Both the position numbers and the translations under genes were made by a program. Below the pieces are notes generated by a model. The model did not search any database. It was not told where the DNA came from and saw only the letters and a program-made list of their open reading frames with translations. From contig JAZOML010000054.1 in the NCBI GenBank assembly GCA_045653945.1, positions 1-21,524 on the forward strand: a stretch of DNA of 21,524 bases, given 5' to 3'. Shown here piece after piece: positions 1 through 6,593 of this stretch. Every line of letters starts with the position of its first letter. Positions within the stretch are counted from its first letter, which is position 1. The DNA comes from SIG673 sp045653945 (GTDB lineage: Bacteria; Bacillota; Clostridia; Oscillospirales; CAG-272).

Positions 1-995
1 GCCGATTCGTCGAGGCTGTCAAGCGATACAATTACGGGAATACGTCCGACAAGCTCTGGGATAAGTCCGTATTTTACAATATCGTGCGGAGTTACGTCCT
101 TGAATATACCTGCCTTGACCTTTTCGTCTGTTTTCTTTATATCACTTGTGAAGCCGACCATTTGACTGCCGCGGCGTTCCGCAATGAGGTCTTCGAGTTT
201 ATCGAATGCACCGCCGCAGATAAAGAGTATGTTTTCTGTATTAATCTGAATAAATTCCTGATTCGGGTGTTTGCGTCCGCCCTGCGGAGGTACGTTTGAA
301 GTTGTACCTTCAAGAATTTTCAGAAGTGCCTGCTGTACGCCCTCGCCCGAAACGTCTCGGGTAATTGAACGGTTTTCGCTTCTTCGGGATATCTTATCAA
401 TCTCGTCTATATATATGATGCCCTTTTCGGCCCTCTCAATATCGTAGTCCGCCGCCTGTATCAGACGCAGTAATATATTTTCTACGTCCTCACCAACATA
501 ACCCGCCTCCGTCAAGGTGGTAGCGTCGGCTATTGCAAAAGGAACCTTTAAGGTCTTTGCAAGTGTTTGAGCAAGGTAGGTTTTACCTACACCGGTAGGT
601 CCGAGAAGTAAAACGTTACTCTTTTGAATTTCAACCTCGTCGCTCTTGACATTATTTTTTCTCTTTTGGTGCTTTGAGCCTCTTTGAAGTATTCTTTTAT
701 AGTGGTTATAAACCGCAACGGAAAGAGCTTTTTTTGCCGCATCCTGACCGATTACGTAATCATCAAGCGTCTTTTTAATCATTTCGGGCTTCGGCAGACT
801 TTCGTAGGTCATTGACGCAACGTTTTCACTTGCCTCAACCTCATCAATTATGTCGTTACAGGTTTGCACACAGTGGTTACATATATAAAGTCCTGTGGGA
901 GATGGAATAAGAAAATCTACGTTTCTTTCACTTCTACCGCAAAACATACAGTGGCGAAGCGAAGAGCTGCCACCGTGATTTGAGCCGTTTGCCAT
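1..995 (-). CDS. clpX: ATP-dependent Clp protease ATP-binding subunit ClpX (partial, C-terminus outside window)
   Basis: AAA+ unfoldase that recognises tagged or damaged proteins and feeds them into the ClpP chamber in the cytoplasm. The first 331 codons are present. An N-terminal four-cysteine zinc-binding domain has Cys16, Cys19, Cys39 and Cys42. Walker A GPTGVGKT lies at about 132-139, the pore loop GYVGED at about 165-170 and Walker B YIDEID at about 195-200. The reading frame is still open at base 1, so the sensor-2 and C-terminal part is missing only because the window ends. The ATG at 995 is preceded by GGAGG with 10 bases between. It lies downstream of clpP on the same strand, but a strong terminator hairpin (1022-1048) stands between them, so expression may depend on readthrough or an unseen promoter. 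Identity is secure. Confidence 0.98.
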   Translation of the reverse strand, partial: MANGSNHGGSSSLRHCMFCGRSERNVDFLIPSPTGLYICNHCVQTCNDIIDEVEASENVASMTYESLPKPEMIKKTLDDYVIGQDAAKKALSVAVYNHYKRILQRGSKHQKRKNNVKSDEVEIQKSNVLLLGPTGVGKTYLAQTLAKTLKVPFAIADATTLTEAGYVGEDVENILLRLIQAADYDIERAEKGIIYIDEIDKISRRSENRSITRDVSGEGVQQALLKILEGTTSNVPPQGGRKHPNQEFIQINTENILFICGGAFDKLEDLIAERRGSQMVGFTSDIKKTDEKVKAGIFKDVTPHDIVKYGLIPELVGRIPVIVSLDSLDES

Positions 996-1021
996 TTAAT
1001 AAATGCCTCCGATTTTGGCAT

Positions 1022-1048
1022 AAAAAGACCGCAAATAGCGGTCTTTTT
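1022..1048 (-). terminator. Rho-independent terminator between clpP and clpX
   Basis: Perfect 11-bp inverted repeat with a 5-base loop (AAAAAGACCGC, loop, GCGGTCTTTTT). The stem is GC-rich in its inner half and ends in a run of five T on either strand, so it could stop transcription from clpP (minus strand) before clpX. No gene converges from the left, so the minus-strand role is the relevant one. Confidence 0.85.
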
Positions 1049-1066
1049 AGCTATATTTTAAAAATT

Positions 1067-1651
1067 TTATATTCTCTTGTCGAGAATCTTATCAACAAGT
1101 CCGTACTCAAGAGCCTGCTGTGCGGTAAGGAAGTTATCACGCTCGGTATCGCGCTCAATCTCCTCAAGTGTTCTTCCTGTATTTGCAGAGAGTATGGTAT
1201 TAAGTCTGTCTCTTGTACGAAGGATGTGGTCAGTTCTGATCTTCATATCCGAAGCCTGACCCTGACATCCGCCAAGAGGCTGGTGAATCATAATCTCACT
1301 GTTAGGAAGAGCAATACGCTTGCCCTTTGTACCGGAAGAAAGAAGGAATGCGCCCATACTTGCAGCCATACCAAGACAAATGGTAGATACGTCGCACTTG
1401 ATGTAATTCATAGTGTCGTAAATTGCAAGACCTGCGGAAACTGATCCTCCGGGGCTATTAATGTAGAACGCAATGTCCTTATCGGGATCCTGTGATTCAA
1501 GGAATAAAAGCTGTGCTATAACAAGAGAAGCTGTGGTATCGTTTACCTCGTCAGCAAGGAAAACAATTCTATCGTTGAGAAGGCGGGAAAATATATCGTA
1601 TGCTCTTTCTCCACGACCTGTTTGCTCTATAACGGTTGGTACAAGTGCCAT
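1067..1651 (-). CDS. clpP: ATP-dependent Clp protease proteolytic subunit ClpP
   Basis: Serine peptidase that forms a tetradecameric barrel and degrades proteins unfolded by ClpX or ClpC. The 194-residue length is the normal full length for the family. The catalytic triad is visible: Ser98 in GMAASMG, His123 in MIHQP and Asp172 in ERDNF. The substrate-binding glycine-rich segment NSPGGSVSAG lies at about 65-74. The start MALVPTVIEQTGRGERAYDIFSRLL-type N-terminus matches the processed N-terminal region of other ClpP proteins. It is transcribed after tig with a gap of about 70 bases that holds a possible promoter of its own, and it is followed by a terminator. The arrangement tig-clpP-clpX is classical in bacteria. 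No unusual residues were seen. Confidence 0.98.
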   Translation of the reverse strand: MALVPTVIEQTGRGERAYDIFSRLLNDRIVFLADEVNDTTASLVIAQLLFLESQDPDKDIAFYINSPGGSVSAGLAIYDTMNYIKCDVSTICLGMAASMGAFLLSSGTKGKRIALPNSEIMIHQPLGGCQGQASDMKIRTDHILRTRDRLNTILSANTGRTLEEIERDTERDNFLTAQQALEYGLVDKILDKRI

Positions 1652-1675
1652 TTTTCAATACCGTCCTTTCAAAGT

Positions 1676-1703
1676 ATTATAAGCTTATTTTTTGTATTCT
1701 AAA
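1676..1703 (-). promoter_or_regulatory. Possible sigma-A promoter of clpP
   Basis: On the minus strand a perfect TATAAT (1676-1681) is preceded, after 16 bases, by TTTAGA (4 of 6 matches to TTGACA). It sits in the tig-clpP gap and would start transcription near 1669, just upstream of the clpP ribosome binding site. The -35 is weak and the region is AT-rich, so this is tentative. Confidence 0.4.
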
Positions 1704-1720
1704 CAGTCCTTTTGACTGAA

Positions 1721-3046
1721 TTAGTCTTTTTTGGTTACAACTGTAACGTCAGCATTGTCCTTTACAAACTTAAGAGCTGCCTGAATATTGAGGTCGGCTG
1801 CAAGATCCTTTGCGTCGATTGCTTCTTTAATCTTTTCAACGTCCATAGAGTACATTTCTGCAAGGCGCTTGTATTCAGCCTCGATTTCCTCTTCGGTAGC
1901 TGCAATACCCTCAGCTGCTACAACTGCTTCAAGAGCAAGGCGTACCTTTACTGCTCTTTCAGCTCTCGGACGGAAGTTCTCGCGAAGCTGATCGAGGTTC
2001 TGACCTGTGTACTTAAAGTAAGTATTGAGGTCAAGACCGTTGGAGCGGAGCTGCATATCGTACTCACGAAGCTCGTTTTCAACCTCGGCTACGAACATAG
2101 ACTCGGGAATTTCAACCTCCATATTCTCTACAAGTGCGTCAAGAACTCTGTTTTCAAGAATTTGGTCAGCTGTCTTTGTATATCTTTCGGTGAGCTTTGC
2201 CTTAACGTCTGCCTTGTACTCCTCAACGGTGTCAAAGGACATATCCTTTGCAAACTCATCATCAAGTGCGGGGAGCTCTTCCTTGGTAAGAGCGTGGAGC
2301 TTACACTTAAATACTGCAGGCTTACCTGCGAGCTCACTTGCGCCGTACTCTTCAGGGAAGGTTACGTTTACGTCGAACTCATCGCCTATGTTCTTGCCAA
2401 CTATCTGATCCTCAAATCCGGGTATAAACTGACCGGAGCCAAGCTTAAGCTTGTGGTGTTCACCCTTGCCGCCCTCAAACGCAACGCCGTCAACGAAGCC
2501 CTCGAAGTCGATATCTGCGGTATCGTCAAGCTCTGCAGCTCTGTCGGTTACCTCAACCTCTCTTGCGTTTCTCTTAAGAGCATTGTTGATTTCAGCCTCA
2601 ACCATTTCGTCGGTTACCTCGGTAACCTCCTTTTCAGCCTTAAGTCCCTTGTATGCCTTAAGGGTTGCAACAGGCTTTACGTCAAAGGTTGCCTTAAGAA
2701 CTACCTGACCGTTATCGTCCATAGAAACGATATCGAATTCAGGAGAGGAAACTACTGCAAGGTCAGCCTCCTTGATTGCTGCCTCGTAAGCCTCAGGAAG
2801 AAGGTTGTTAAGCGCCTCGTCGGTGAAAATTCCCTTGCCGTAGAGCTTCTCAAGGATAGAAAGAGGAGCTTTACCCTTACGGAAGCCGGGAACGTTCATC
2901 TTTACGACCTGCTTCTTATATACCTTTTGAATTTCAGCGTTGAGAGCCTCGGTAGAAATACCGAACTCGATATACGCCTTGTTGTTTTCAAGTTTTTCTG
3001 CTTTGATAAGACTCATTTTTTTGCACGGTTGGATGTTGTGGTCCAA
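1721..3046 (-). CDS. tig: Trigger factor (ribosome-associated peptidyl-prolyl isomerase chaperone)
   Basis: Chaperone that docks at the ribosome exit tunnel and shields nascent chains. The ribosome-binding signature GFRKGK is about 44 residues after the internal Met at 3016. The central FKBP-like isomerase domain includes the segment DIDFEGFVDG and the stretch ending in GSGQFIPGFEDQ. The helical C-terminal domain follows. The start is uncertain. AAAGGAG (3052-3058) sits 5 bases before TTG 3046, giving 441 residues. Homologous N-termini instead begin at ATG 3016 (431 residues), which has no ribosome binding site next to it. An upstream TTG at 3088 coincides with the expected transcription start and is unlikely. 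A hairpin lies between the ribosome binding site and ATG 3016. Function is certain and only the first 10 residues are in doubt. Confidence 0.96.
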   Translation of the reverse strand: MDHNIQPCKKMSLIKAEKLENNKAYIEFGISTEALNAEIQKVYKKQVVKMNVPGFRKGKAPLSILEKLYGKGIFTDEALNNLLPEAYEAAIKEADLAVVSSPEFDIVSMDDNGQVVLKATFDVKPVATLKAYKGLKAEKEVTEVTDEMVEAEINNALKRNAREVEVTDRAAELDDTADIDFEGFVDGVAFEGGKGEHHKLKLGSGQFIPGFEDQIVGKNIGDEFDVNVTFPEEYGASELAGKPAVFKCKLHALTKEELPALDDEFAKDMSFDTVEEYKADVKAKLTERYTKTADQILENRVLDALVENMEVEIPESMFVAEVENELREYDMQLRSNGLDLNTYFKYTGQNLDQLRENFRPRAERAVKVRLALEAVVAAEGIAATEEEIEAEYKRLAEMYSMDVEKIKEAIDAKDLAADLNIQAALKFVKDNADVTVVTKKD

Positions 3047-3058
3047 CACTGCTCCTTT
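3028..3058 (-). promoter_or_regulatory. tig translation initiation region with ribosome binding site and hairpin
   Basis: Read on the minus strand: AAAGGAG (3058-3052), four bases, then a 6-bp hairpin GTTGGA / TCCAAC (3047-3042 and 3033-3028, 8-base loop), then 11 bases to ATG 3016. A competing 5-bp hairpin TGTTG / CAACA (3048-3044 and 3038-3034) uses the same left arm. The TTG candidate start (3046) lies inside both stems. The fold either masks the TTG or shortens the distance from the ribosome binding site to the ATG. Confidence 0.45.
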
Positions 3059-3094
3059 CATTTTGTACGTTTTTATATAATCTATCAATAAATT

Positions 3095-3123
3095 ATTTTA
3101 CACAATTTGGTATCAAAAGTCAA
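3095..3123 (-). promoter_or_regulatory. Sigma-A promoter of tig
   Basis: Minus strand TTGACT (3123-3118), exactly 17 bases, TAAAAT (3100-3095). Transcription would start near 3088, leaving a leader of about 40 bases to the TTG start or 70 to the ATG start. It lies between the end of the metallophosphoesterase gene and tig, so tig and possibly clpP start here. Confidence 0.75.
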
Positions 3124-3149
3124 CCTTTTTCCTAAAAATTAATATATTG

Positions 3150-3854
3150 TTAATTAATAGCAAATGGCTTAAAATTAAGGTAGTCCGCCGAAACAAGGGT
3201 AAAGGTTACTCCGTTATGCTCGGCTGTTTGCTCTATATCGTATTTTCCGTGTATATGACCGTAGTAGCATCTTTTAACGCCGTATTCTTTCAGTATTTGA
3301 ACAAGCTCCTCGCACACAAAAGCTCCGAATACGGGCGGAAAGTGGAAAAATACAAGTCTTTCCTTATCCTCGGGATAGATTTTTGCACTTTCTAGGCTAC
3401 GGCGAAGTCTACCCGCCTCTCTTGCGACTATTTTATCGTAGTCTGCATTACGGGGTGAGATTTTTTCATCGTTATACCAGCCTCGACAACCGCAAATAAC
3501 CTTATCCTCAACTAAAAAAGAGTTATTGTAGAGGTGTTCTATTGTGGTAATTTCCTCATTTTTGAAAAATTCCTCATTTTTGCGAAGCGTACCCCACCAA
3601 TAATCGTGGTTACCCTTTCCGATTATCTTTTTACCAGGAAGCGAATCGAGAAGCTTTAAATCCGCTTTCGACTCATCAAGGCTCATTGCCCACGAAATAT
3701 CTCCGGGAACAACTACGGTATCGTTTTCGCAAACGGTAGCTCGCCAGCTTTCGCAAAGCCGCTCGGTCCAATTATTCCAGCGGTAGCCAAATATATCCAT
3801 CGGCTTTTCGGTACCCTCTGAAAGATGGGTGTCAGCTATAACAAAAAGCGCCAT
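3150..3854 (-). CDS. Metallophosphoesterase (calcineurin-like, COG1768-type predicted phosphohydrolase)
   Basis: Cytoplasmic two-metal phosphoesterase of 234 residues and unknown substrate. All metal-site motifs of the superfamily are present in order: DTH near the N-terminus, GDISW, GNHD (in GKGNHDYWWG), a single His in FFHFPP, and GHIHG near the C-terminus. No signal peptide or membrane segment is seen. The start at ATG 3854 is chosen because AAAGGAAG lies about 8 bases upstream and because the protein then begins directly with the first beta strand (ALFVIADTHL). It is divergent from the DUF1540 gene with only 76 bases between, so the two may share control. Its 3' end is close to the tig promoter with no convincing terminator. 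The general class is secure. The substrate could be a nucleotide, a phosphoprotein or another phosphodiester. Confidence 0.9.
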   Translation of the reverse strand: MALFVIADTHLSEGTEKPMDIFGYRWNNWTERLCESWRATVCENDTVVVPGDISWAMSLDESKADLKLLDSLPGKKIIGKGNHDYWWGTLRKNEEFFKNEEITTIEHLYNNSFLVEDKVICGCRGWYNDEKISPRNADYDKIVAREAGRLRRSLESAKIYPEDKERLVFFHFPPVFGAFVCEELVQILKEYGVKRCYYGHIHGKYDIEQTAEHNGVTFTLVSADYLNFKPFAIN

Positions 3855-3871
3855 ACGTTTGCTTCCTTTCG

Positions 3872-3880
3872 TGGTATAAT
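3872..3880 (+). promoter_or_regulatory. Extended -10 promoter for the DUF1540 gene
   Basis: Plus strand TGG directly before a perfect TATAAT (3875-3880), an extended -10 element that can work without a good -35. No convincing -35 is seen 17 bases upstream. Transcription would begin near 3887, about 44 bases before the ATG at 3931 and inside the palindrome 3884-3901. Confidence 0.5.
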
Positions 3881-3883
3881 CAT

Positions 3884-3901
3884 TTATTTTCTTGAAAATA
3901 A
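3884..3901. repeat. Perfect palindrome in a divergent intergenic region (operator candidate)
   Basis: TTATTTTC, TT, GAAAATAA: two perfect 8-base arms with a 2-base centre. It lies just downstream of the extended -10 promoter and between two divergent genes, a typical place for a repressor site. In RNA it would be a weak AT-rich hairpin. It resembles the CodY consensus core (TTTTC and GAAAA) but has two central bases rather than one. Confidence 0.5.
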
Positions 3902-3930
3902 TAATCAAAAATGAGCAAGAGGTAAAATAT

Positions 3931-4125
3931 ATGAAAAATCAAAACGAAGAAATAATCCCCGGGCTTTTATGTGCCGTTTCAAGCTGCGAGTTCAACAACG
4001 GAAGCGGTCATTGCACTGCTACGCAGGTTGCCATAGGCCCAAGTCGTGCCGTTTGCTGTGCGGACACGGTTTGCGCCACCTACAAGCCGAAAAGCGAGAT
4101 AGCAGAGGGTAAAATTTTTCAATAA
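3931..4125 (+). CDS. DUF1540 domain small cysteine-rich protein
   Basis: A 64-residue protein with six cysteines (14, 19, 28, 42, 43, 48). The pattern CAVSSCEFNN, GHCTATQVAIG and CATYKP matches the DUF1540 family, which is common in spore-forming Clostridia and thought to bind metal through conserved cysteines. Its function is unknown. The start at ATG 3931 is chosen because AGAGGT lies about 8 bases upstream and the family homology begins shortly after. An in-frame upstream TTG at 3892 falls inside the palindrome and has no ribosome binding site. The gene stands alone on the plus strand, with its own extended -10 promoter. Its stop codon directly abuts the stop codon of the thrC remnant on the other strand. 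Confidence 0.8.
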   Translation: MKNQNEEIIPGLLCAVSSCEFNNGSGHCTATQVAIGPSRAVCCADTVCATYKPKSEIAEGKIFQ

Positions 4126-4191
4126 TTACAGAGTATTTTCTACTGCAATAGCGGGCATATCGTCCTTTTCGATAACTCTTGTGAAGCGGAC
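4126..4191 (-). pseudogene. Remnant of a second threonine synthase gene (last 22 codons)
   Basis: On the minus strand the fragment encodes VRFTRVIEKDDMPAIAVENTL and a TAA stop. The intact thrC at 4288 ends VRFTRVIEKTDMPAIAIENTL. Comparing the two 66-base stretches by eye gives 13 differences. Ten are synonymous and three fall in only two changed codons (Thr/Asp and Ile/Val). That pattern means the fragment diverged while it was still a working thrC and is not a fresh duplication. Matching continues at most two codons further, then stops at a hairpin element. No start codon or catalytic part remains, so it is a dead fragment. Confidence 0.8.
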
Positions 4192-4200
4192 GTCTTTCCG

Positions 4201-4220
4201 TACTTTCTTGAAAGAAAGTA
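4201..4220. repeat. Short hairpin repeat (REP-like) at the thrC scar
   Basis: TACTTTCT, loop TGAA, AGAAAGTA: perfect 8-bp stem with a 4-base loop, followed by GGCAAAGAACTT. From memory this resembles short hairpin repeats (CTTTCTT...AAGAAAGTA..GCAAAGAAC) scattered between genes in many bacterial genomes, but I cannot search for copies here. It has no T-run, so it is a poor terminator. The rest of 4221-4287 is AT-rich with nothing recognisable. Confidence 0.5.
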
Positions 4221-4287
4221 GGCAAAGAACTTCTCTTACACCGCTATTTTGTATTTAGTGCAAATTTACGGCTTTCAAAATTATTAA

Positions 4288-5769
4288 TTAAAGCGTGTTT
4301 TCTATCGCTATTGCAGGCATATCGGTTTTCTCGATAACTCTTGTAAAGCGGACGGTTTTCTTATCAAGTCCTGCAAGAGGTGCGGTTACCGACACACCGG
4401 TAAGCTCTTCAAGAGCATCAAGAGCGGCAGGTCCTTCAGGCGCTTCCTTATCGGCAAGAGCCTCGTAGACCGACGACGCAAATTTATATGGACTTGCGGT
4501 GGACGCAATTATTATGCGGTCCGCCGCATTTTCGTTTTCGGTGCGGTACTGAAGTGCGGAGCTTATTGCAACTGCAGAGTGGGTATCGGAAAGATAATTA
4601 TACGAAGTATAAATATCCTTAATCGTCTTCTTTGTGTCCTCTTCATCACAGCAGTAGCCGACAAAGCTTTCGTTTATCTTTGCCATAACCTCATCACTTA
4701 CCGTATATACACCCTTCTCGTTTAAGTCCTTCATATACTTTGCGGTTTCATCGCTACCTGCAACAAGGTAAAGAAGTCTTTCGAGGTTAGAGGAAATAAG
4801 AATATCCATAGAGGGGGACATTGTGGTATAGAAATGGCGGTTTCTATCGTATGTACCTGTACGCAGGAAATCGGTAAGAATATTATTCTTATTCGATGCG
4901 CAAACGAGCTTTCCTATCGGAAGTCCCATACGCTTTGCTATGTATGCCGCAAAAATATTACCGAAGTTACCTGTGGGAACACATACGTCAACGATATCGC
5001 CCTCTTTTATATCCTCGCCCACCATAAGGTCGCAATATGCGGAAATGTAGTAAACTATCTGCGGTGCAAGGCGTCCCCAGTTAATTGAGTTTGCGCTGGA
5101 GAAGAAGAAGCCGTTTTCACCTATCTTCTTTGCCATTTCGGGATCGGAGAAAATCTTCTTGACACCGTTTTGTGCGTCGTCAAAGTTACCCTTAACAGCA
5201 TATACCTGAACGTTATTTCCCTCTTGGGTTGCCATTTGAAGCTTTTGAACACGGCTAACGCCGTCAACGGGATAAAATACTGCTATTCTTACGCCGTTAA
5301 CGTCCTTGTAGCCTTCAAGAGCTGCCTTACCTGTATCTCCCGAGGTCGCAACAAGAATAAGTGCGGTCTTTTCTTCTCCTGTTTTGCGAAGAGCTCGCAC
5401 GAAAAGTCTGGGCATTATTTGAAGTGCCATATCCTTAAATGCTGCGGTAGGGCCGTGCCAAAGCTCAAGTATTCTCATATTGTCGCCAAGTGCCGCAACG
5501 GGAGCAGCCCCGTCAGCAAATCTTTTTTCGCTATATGCCTCGGTGCAATCTTCAAGAAGCTCATCATAGGTGTAATCGGTGAGGAATTTTGCAAGAATAG
5601 TCGCTGCTCTTTCGGGATAGCTCATAGCTGCAAGTTTTTTAAGCTCACCTGCTCCAAGCATAGGCAGGCTTTCTGGCATAAAAAGTCCGCCGTCGCCCGC
5701 AAGTCCCTGTTTAATTGCTCCTGCGGCGGTGGTTACTCCGCCGTTTCCTCTTGTGCTGATGTAATTCAT
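4288..5769 (-). CDS. thrC: Threonine synthase
   Basis: PLP enzyme that converts O-phospho-L-homoserine to threonine, the last step of the pathway. The 493 residues fit the longer bacterial/fungal-type threonine synthases. The N-terminal signature MNYISTRG is clear, the PLP lysine is Lys112 in HGPTAAFKDMALQ, and the phosphate-binding SGDTGKAA lies at about 143-150. The ATG at 5769 is preceded by an AAAGG-like site. It follows recO by 44 bases with no terminator visible, so it is probably the last gene of the yqfC-to-recO run. Downstream lies a fragment of a second thrC end. The ApgM-like protein at 13575 may supply its substrate. Identity is secure. Confidence 0.97.
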   Translation of the reverse strand: MNYISTRGNGGVTTAAGAIKQGLAGDGGLFMPESLPMLGAGELKKLAAMSYPERAATILAKFLTDYTYDELLEDCTEAYSEKRFADGAAPVAALGDNMRILELWHGPTAAFKDMALQIMPRLFVRALRKTGEEKTALILVATSGDTGKAALEGYKDVNGVRIAVFYPVDGVSRVQKLQMATQEGNNVQVYAVKGNFDDAQNGVKKIFSDPEMAKKIGENGFFFSSANSINWGRLAPQIVYYISAYCDLMVGEDIKEGDIVDVCVPTGNFGNIFAAYIAKRMGLPIGKLVCASNKNNILTDFLRTGTYDRNRHFYTTMSPSMDILISSNLERLLYLVAGSDETAKYMKDLNEKGVYTVSDEVMAKINESFVGYCCDEEDTKKTIKDIYTSYNYLSDTHSAVAISSALQYRTENENAADRIIIASTASPYKFASSVYEALADKEAPEGPAALDALEELTGVSVTAPLAGLDKKTVRFTRVIEKTDMPAIAIENTL

Positions 5770-5813
5770 TTTGTTTAACCTTTGCCTTTCGATTTATGTT
5801 TATTTTTTTATTA

Positions 5814-6593
5814 TCACGGTAAAAATTTAAGTGAGTGCAAGAAATCAAGCGACTTAAAGCCTTTTTCAAGGTGGTTCAAGAGGTATTTCTCGCAGTATTC
5901 ACAAAATACGTCATTGGTGTCGTCCGGAATTTCAAACGCAAGAAATCTTTTTGCATTTGAATAGCAAACGTAGCGCATTGCATCAAGAAGCGGTTTATCA
6001 AGTGTAAAGAGCATAGCCGTATGTCCCTCTCGCGCCGTTTCAAGGTTGCTCTTTTTCCTACACTCAGCACAATGAATAACGCCGTCCATAACGTCAAGGT
6101 ACATAACGGGCGAGTCCTCACACCCACAGTAGGCGCACCTTACAAGGTCGGGGCTAAAGCCCTGCGCCGCAGCGACTCTCATTTCAAACGCCGCTTTTAT
6201 AAGCCATTTGTCTTTTAAGCCTCTATCAAGGGCATAGAGTGTATTGAGCATAAGCTGAAGCATCTCGCTCTCATCTCCGTTTTCAATACAAACCTCCGCT
6301 GCAACGTCGCACATATACAGTGCGGTTGCCGTCAAATCAAGGTCGGCTCTTACGGTTGAAAAGCTCTCTATTGCCATCGCTTCTCTTATCCAAGGGCGTC
6401 CGCCTCTGTCCGCCGTTACAAATTCGGCATAGCACAGCGGCATACAGGCGGCATTTGCTTTATTTTTAAGACTGAAGCCACCCTTTAAGAGAACGGAAAG
6501 CTTTCCTGCCTCAGCGGTTAACACCGTAAGAAGCTTATCGTTTTCTCCCCACGCTATCTCTCCAAGGACAAGTCCTTTGAACTGTGCCAGCAT
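5814..6593 (-). CDS. recO: DNA repair protein RecO
   Basis: Recombination mediator of the RecFOR pathway, which helps load RecA on SSB-coated single-stranded DNA. The 259 residues match the family. The N-terminal OB-fold begins with KGLVLGEIAWGENDKLLTVLT. The C-terminal part carries a four-cysteine zinc site: Cys153, Cys156 (CAYC), Cys175 and Cys178 (CAEC). The start ATG overlaps the era stop by one base (TAATG), which indicates translational coupling. The era-recO order is standard in Firmicutes. Confidence 0.93.
   Translation of the reverse strand: MLAQFKGLVLGEIAWGENDKLLTVLTAEAGKLSVLLKGGFSLKNKANAACMPLCYAEFVTADRGGRPWIREAMAIESFSTVRADLDLTATALYMCDVAAEVCIENGDESEMLQLMLNTLYALDRGLKDKWLIKAAFEMRVAAAQGFSPDLVRCAYCGCEDSPVMYLDVMDGVIHCAECRKKSNLETAREGHTAMLFTLDKPLLDAMRYVCYSNAKRFLAFEIPDDTNDVFCEYCEKYLLNHLEKGFKSLDFLHSLKFLP

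Noticed and set aside
980..1444. Open frame on the plus strand opposite clpP and its downstream gap
   Set aside because: It runs through the terminator hairpin and the antisense of clpP. Its composition is that of a shadow frame.
1704..1718. Hairpin CAGTC/GACTG just after tig
   Set aside because: Only 5 bp with a 5-base loop and no real T-run. Not enough for a terminator or attenuator.
1712..3091. Long open frame on the plus strand opposite tig (about 459 codons)
   Set aside because: It is antisense to a certain trigger factor gene, is rich in Cys, Leu and Val as expected of a mirror frame, has no domain I recognise and no proper ribosome binding site.
3137..3155. AT-only inverted repeat AATTAA/TTAATT after the metallophosphoesterase gene
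   Set aside because: The stem contains no GC pair and overlaps the stop codon. It is expected by chance in such AT-rich DNA and is too weak to call a terminator.
3884..3901. CodY or Fur/PerR binding site
   Set aside because: The half-sites resemble CodY, but the centre has two bases rather than one. The match to Fur or PerR boxes is poor. It is kept only as an unnamed operator candidate.
4126..4353. Attachment-site duplication left by an integrated element
   Set aside because: att repeats made by integration are near identical. These two copies differ at 13 of 66 bases in a synonymous pattern, and the space between them holds no integrase or cargo.
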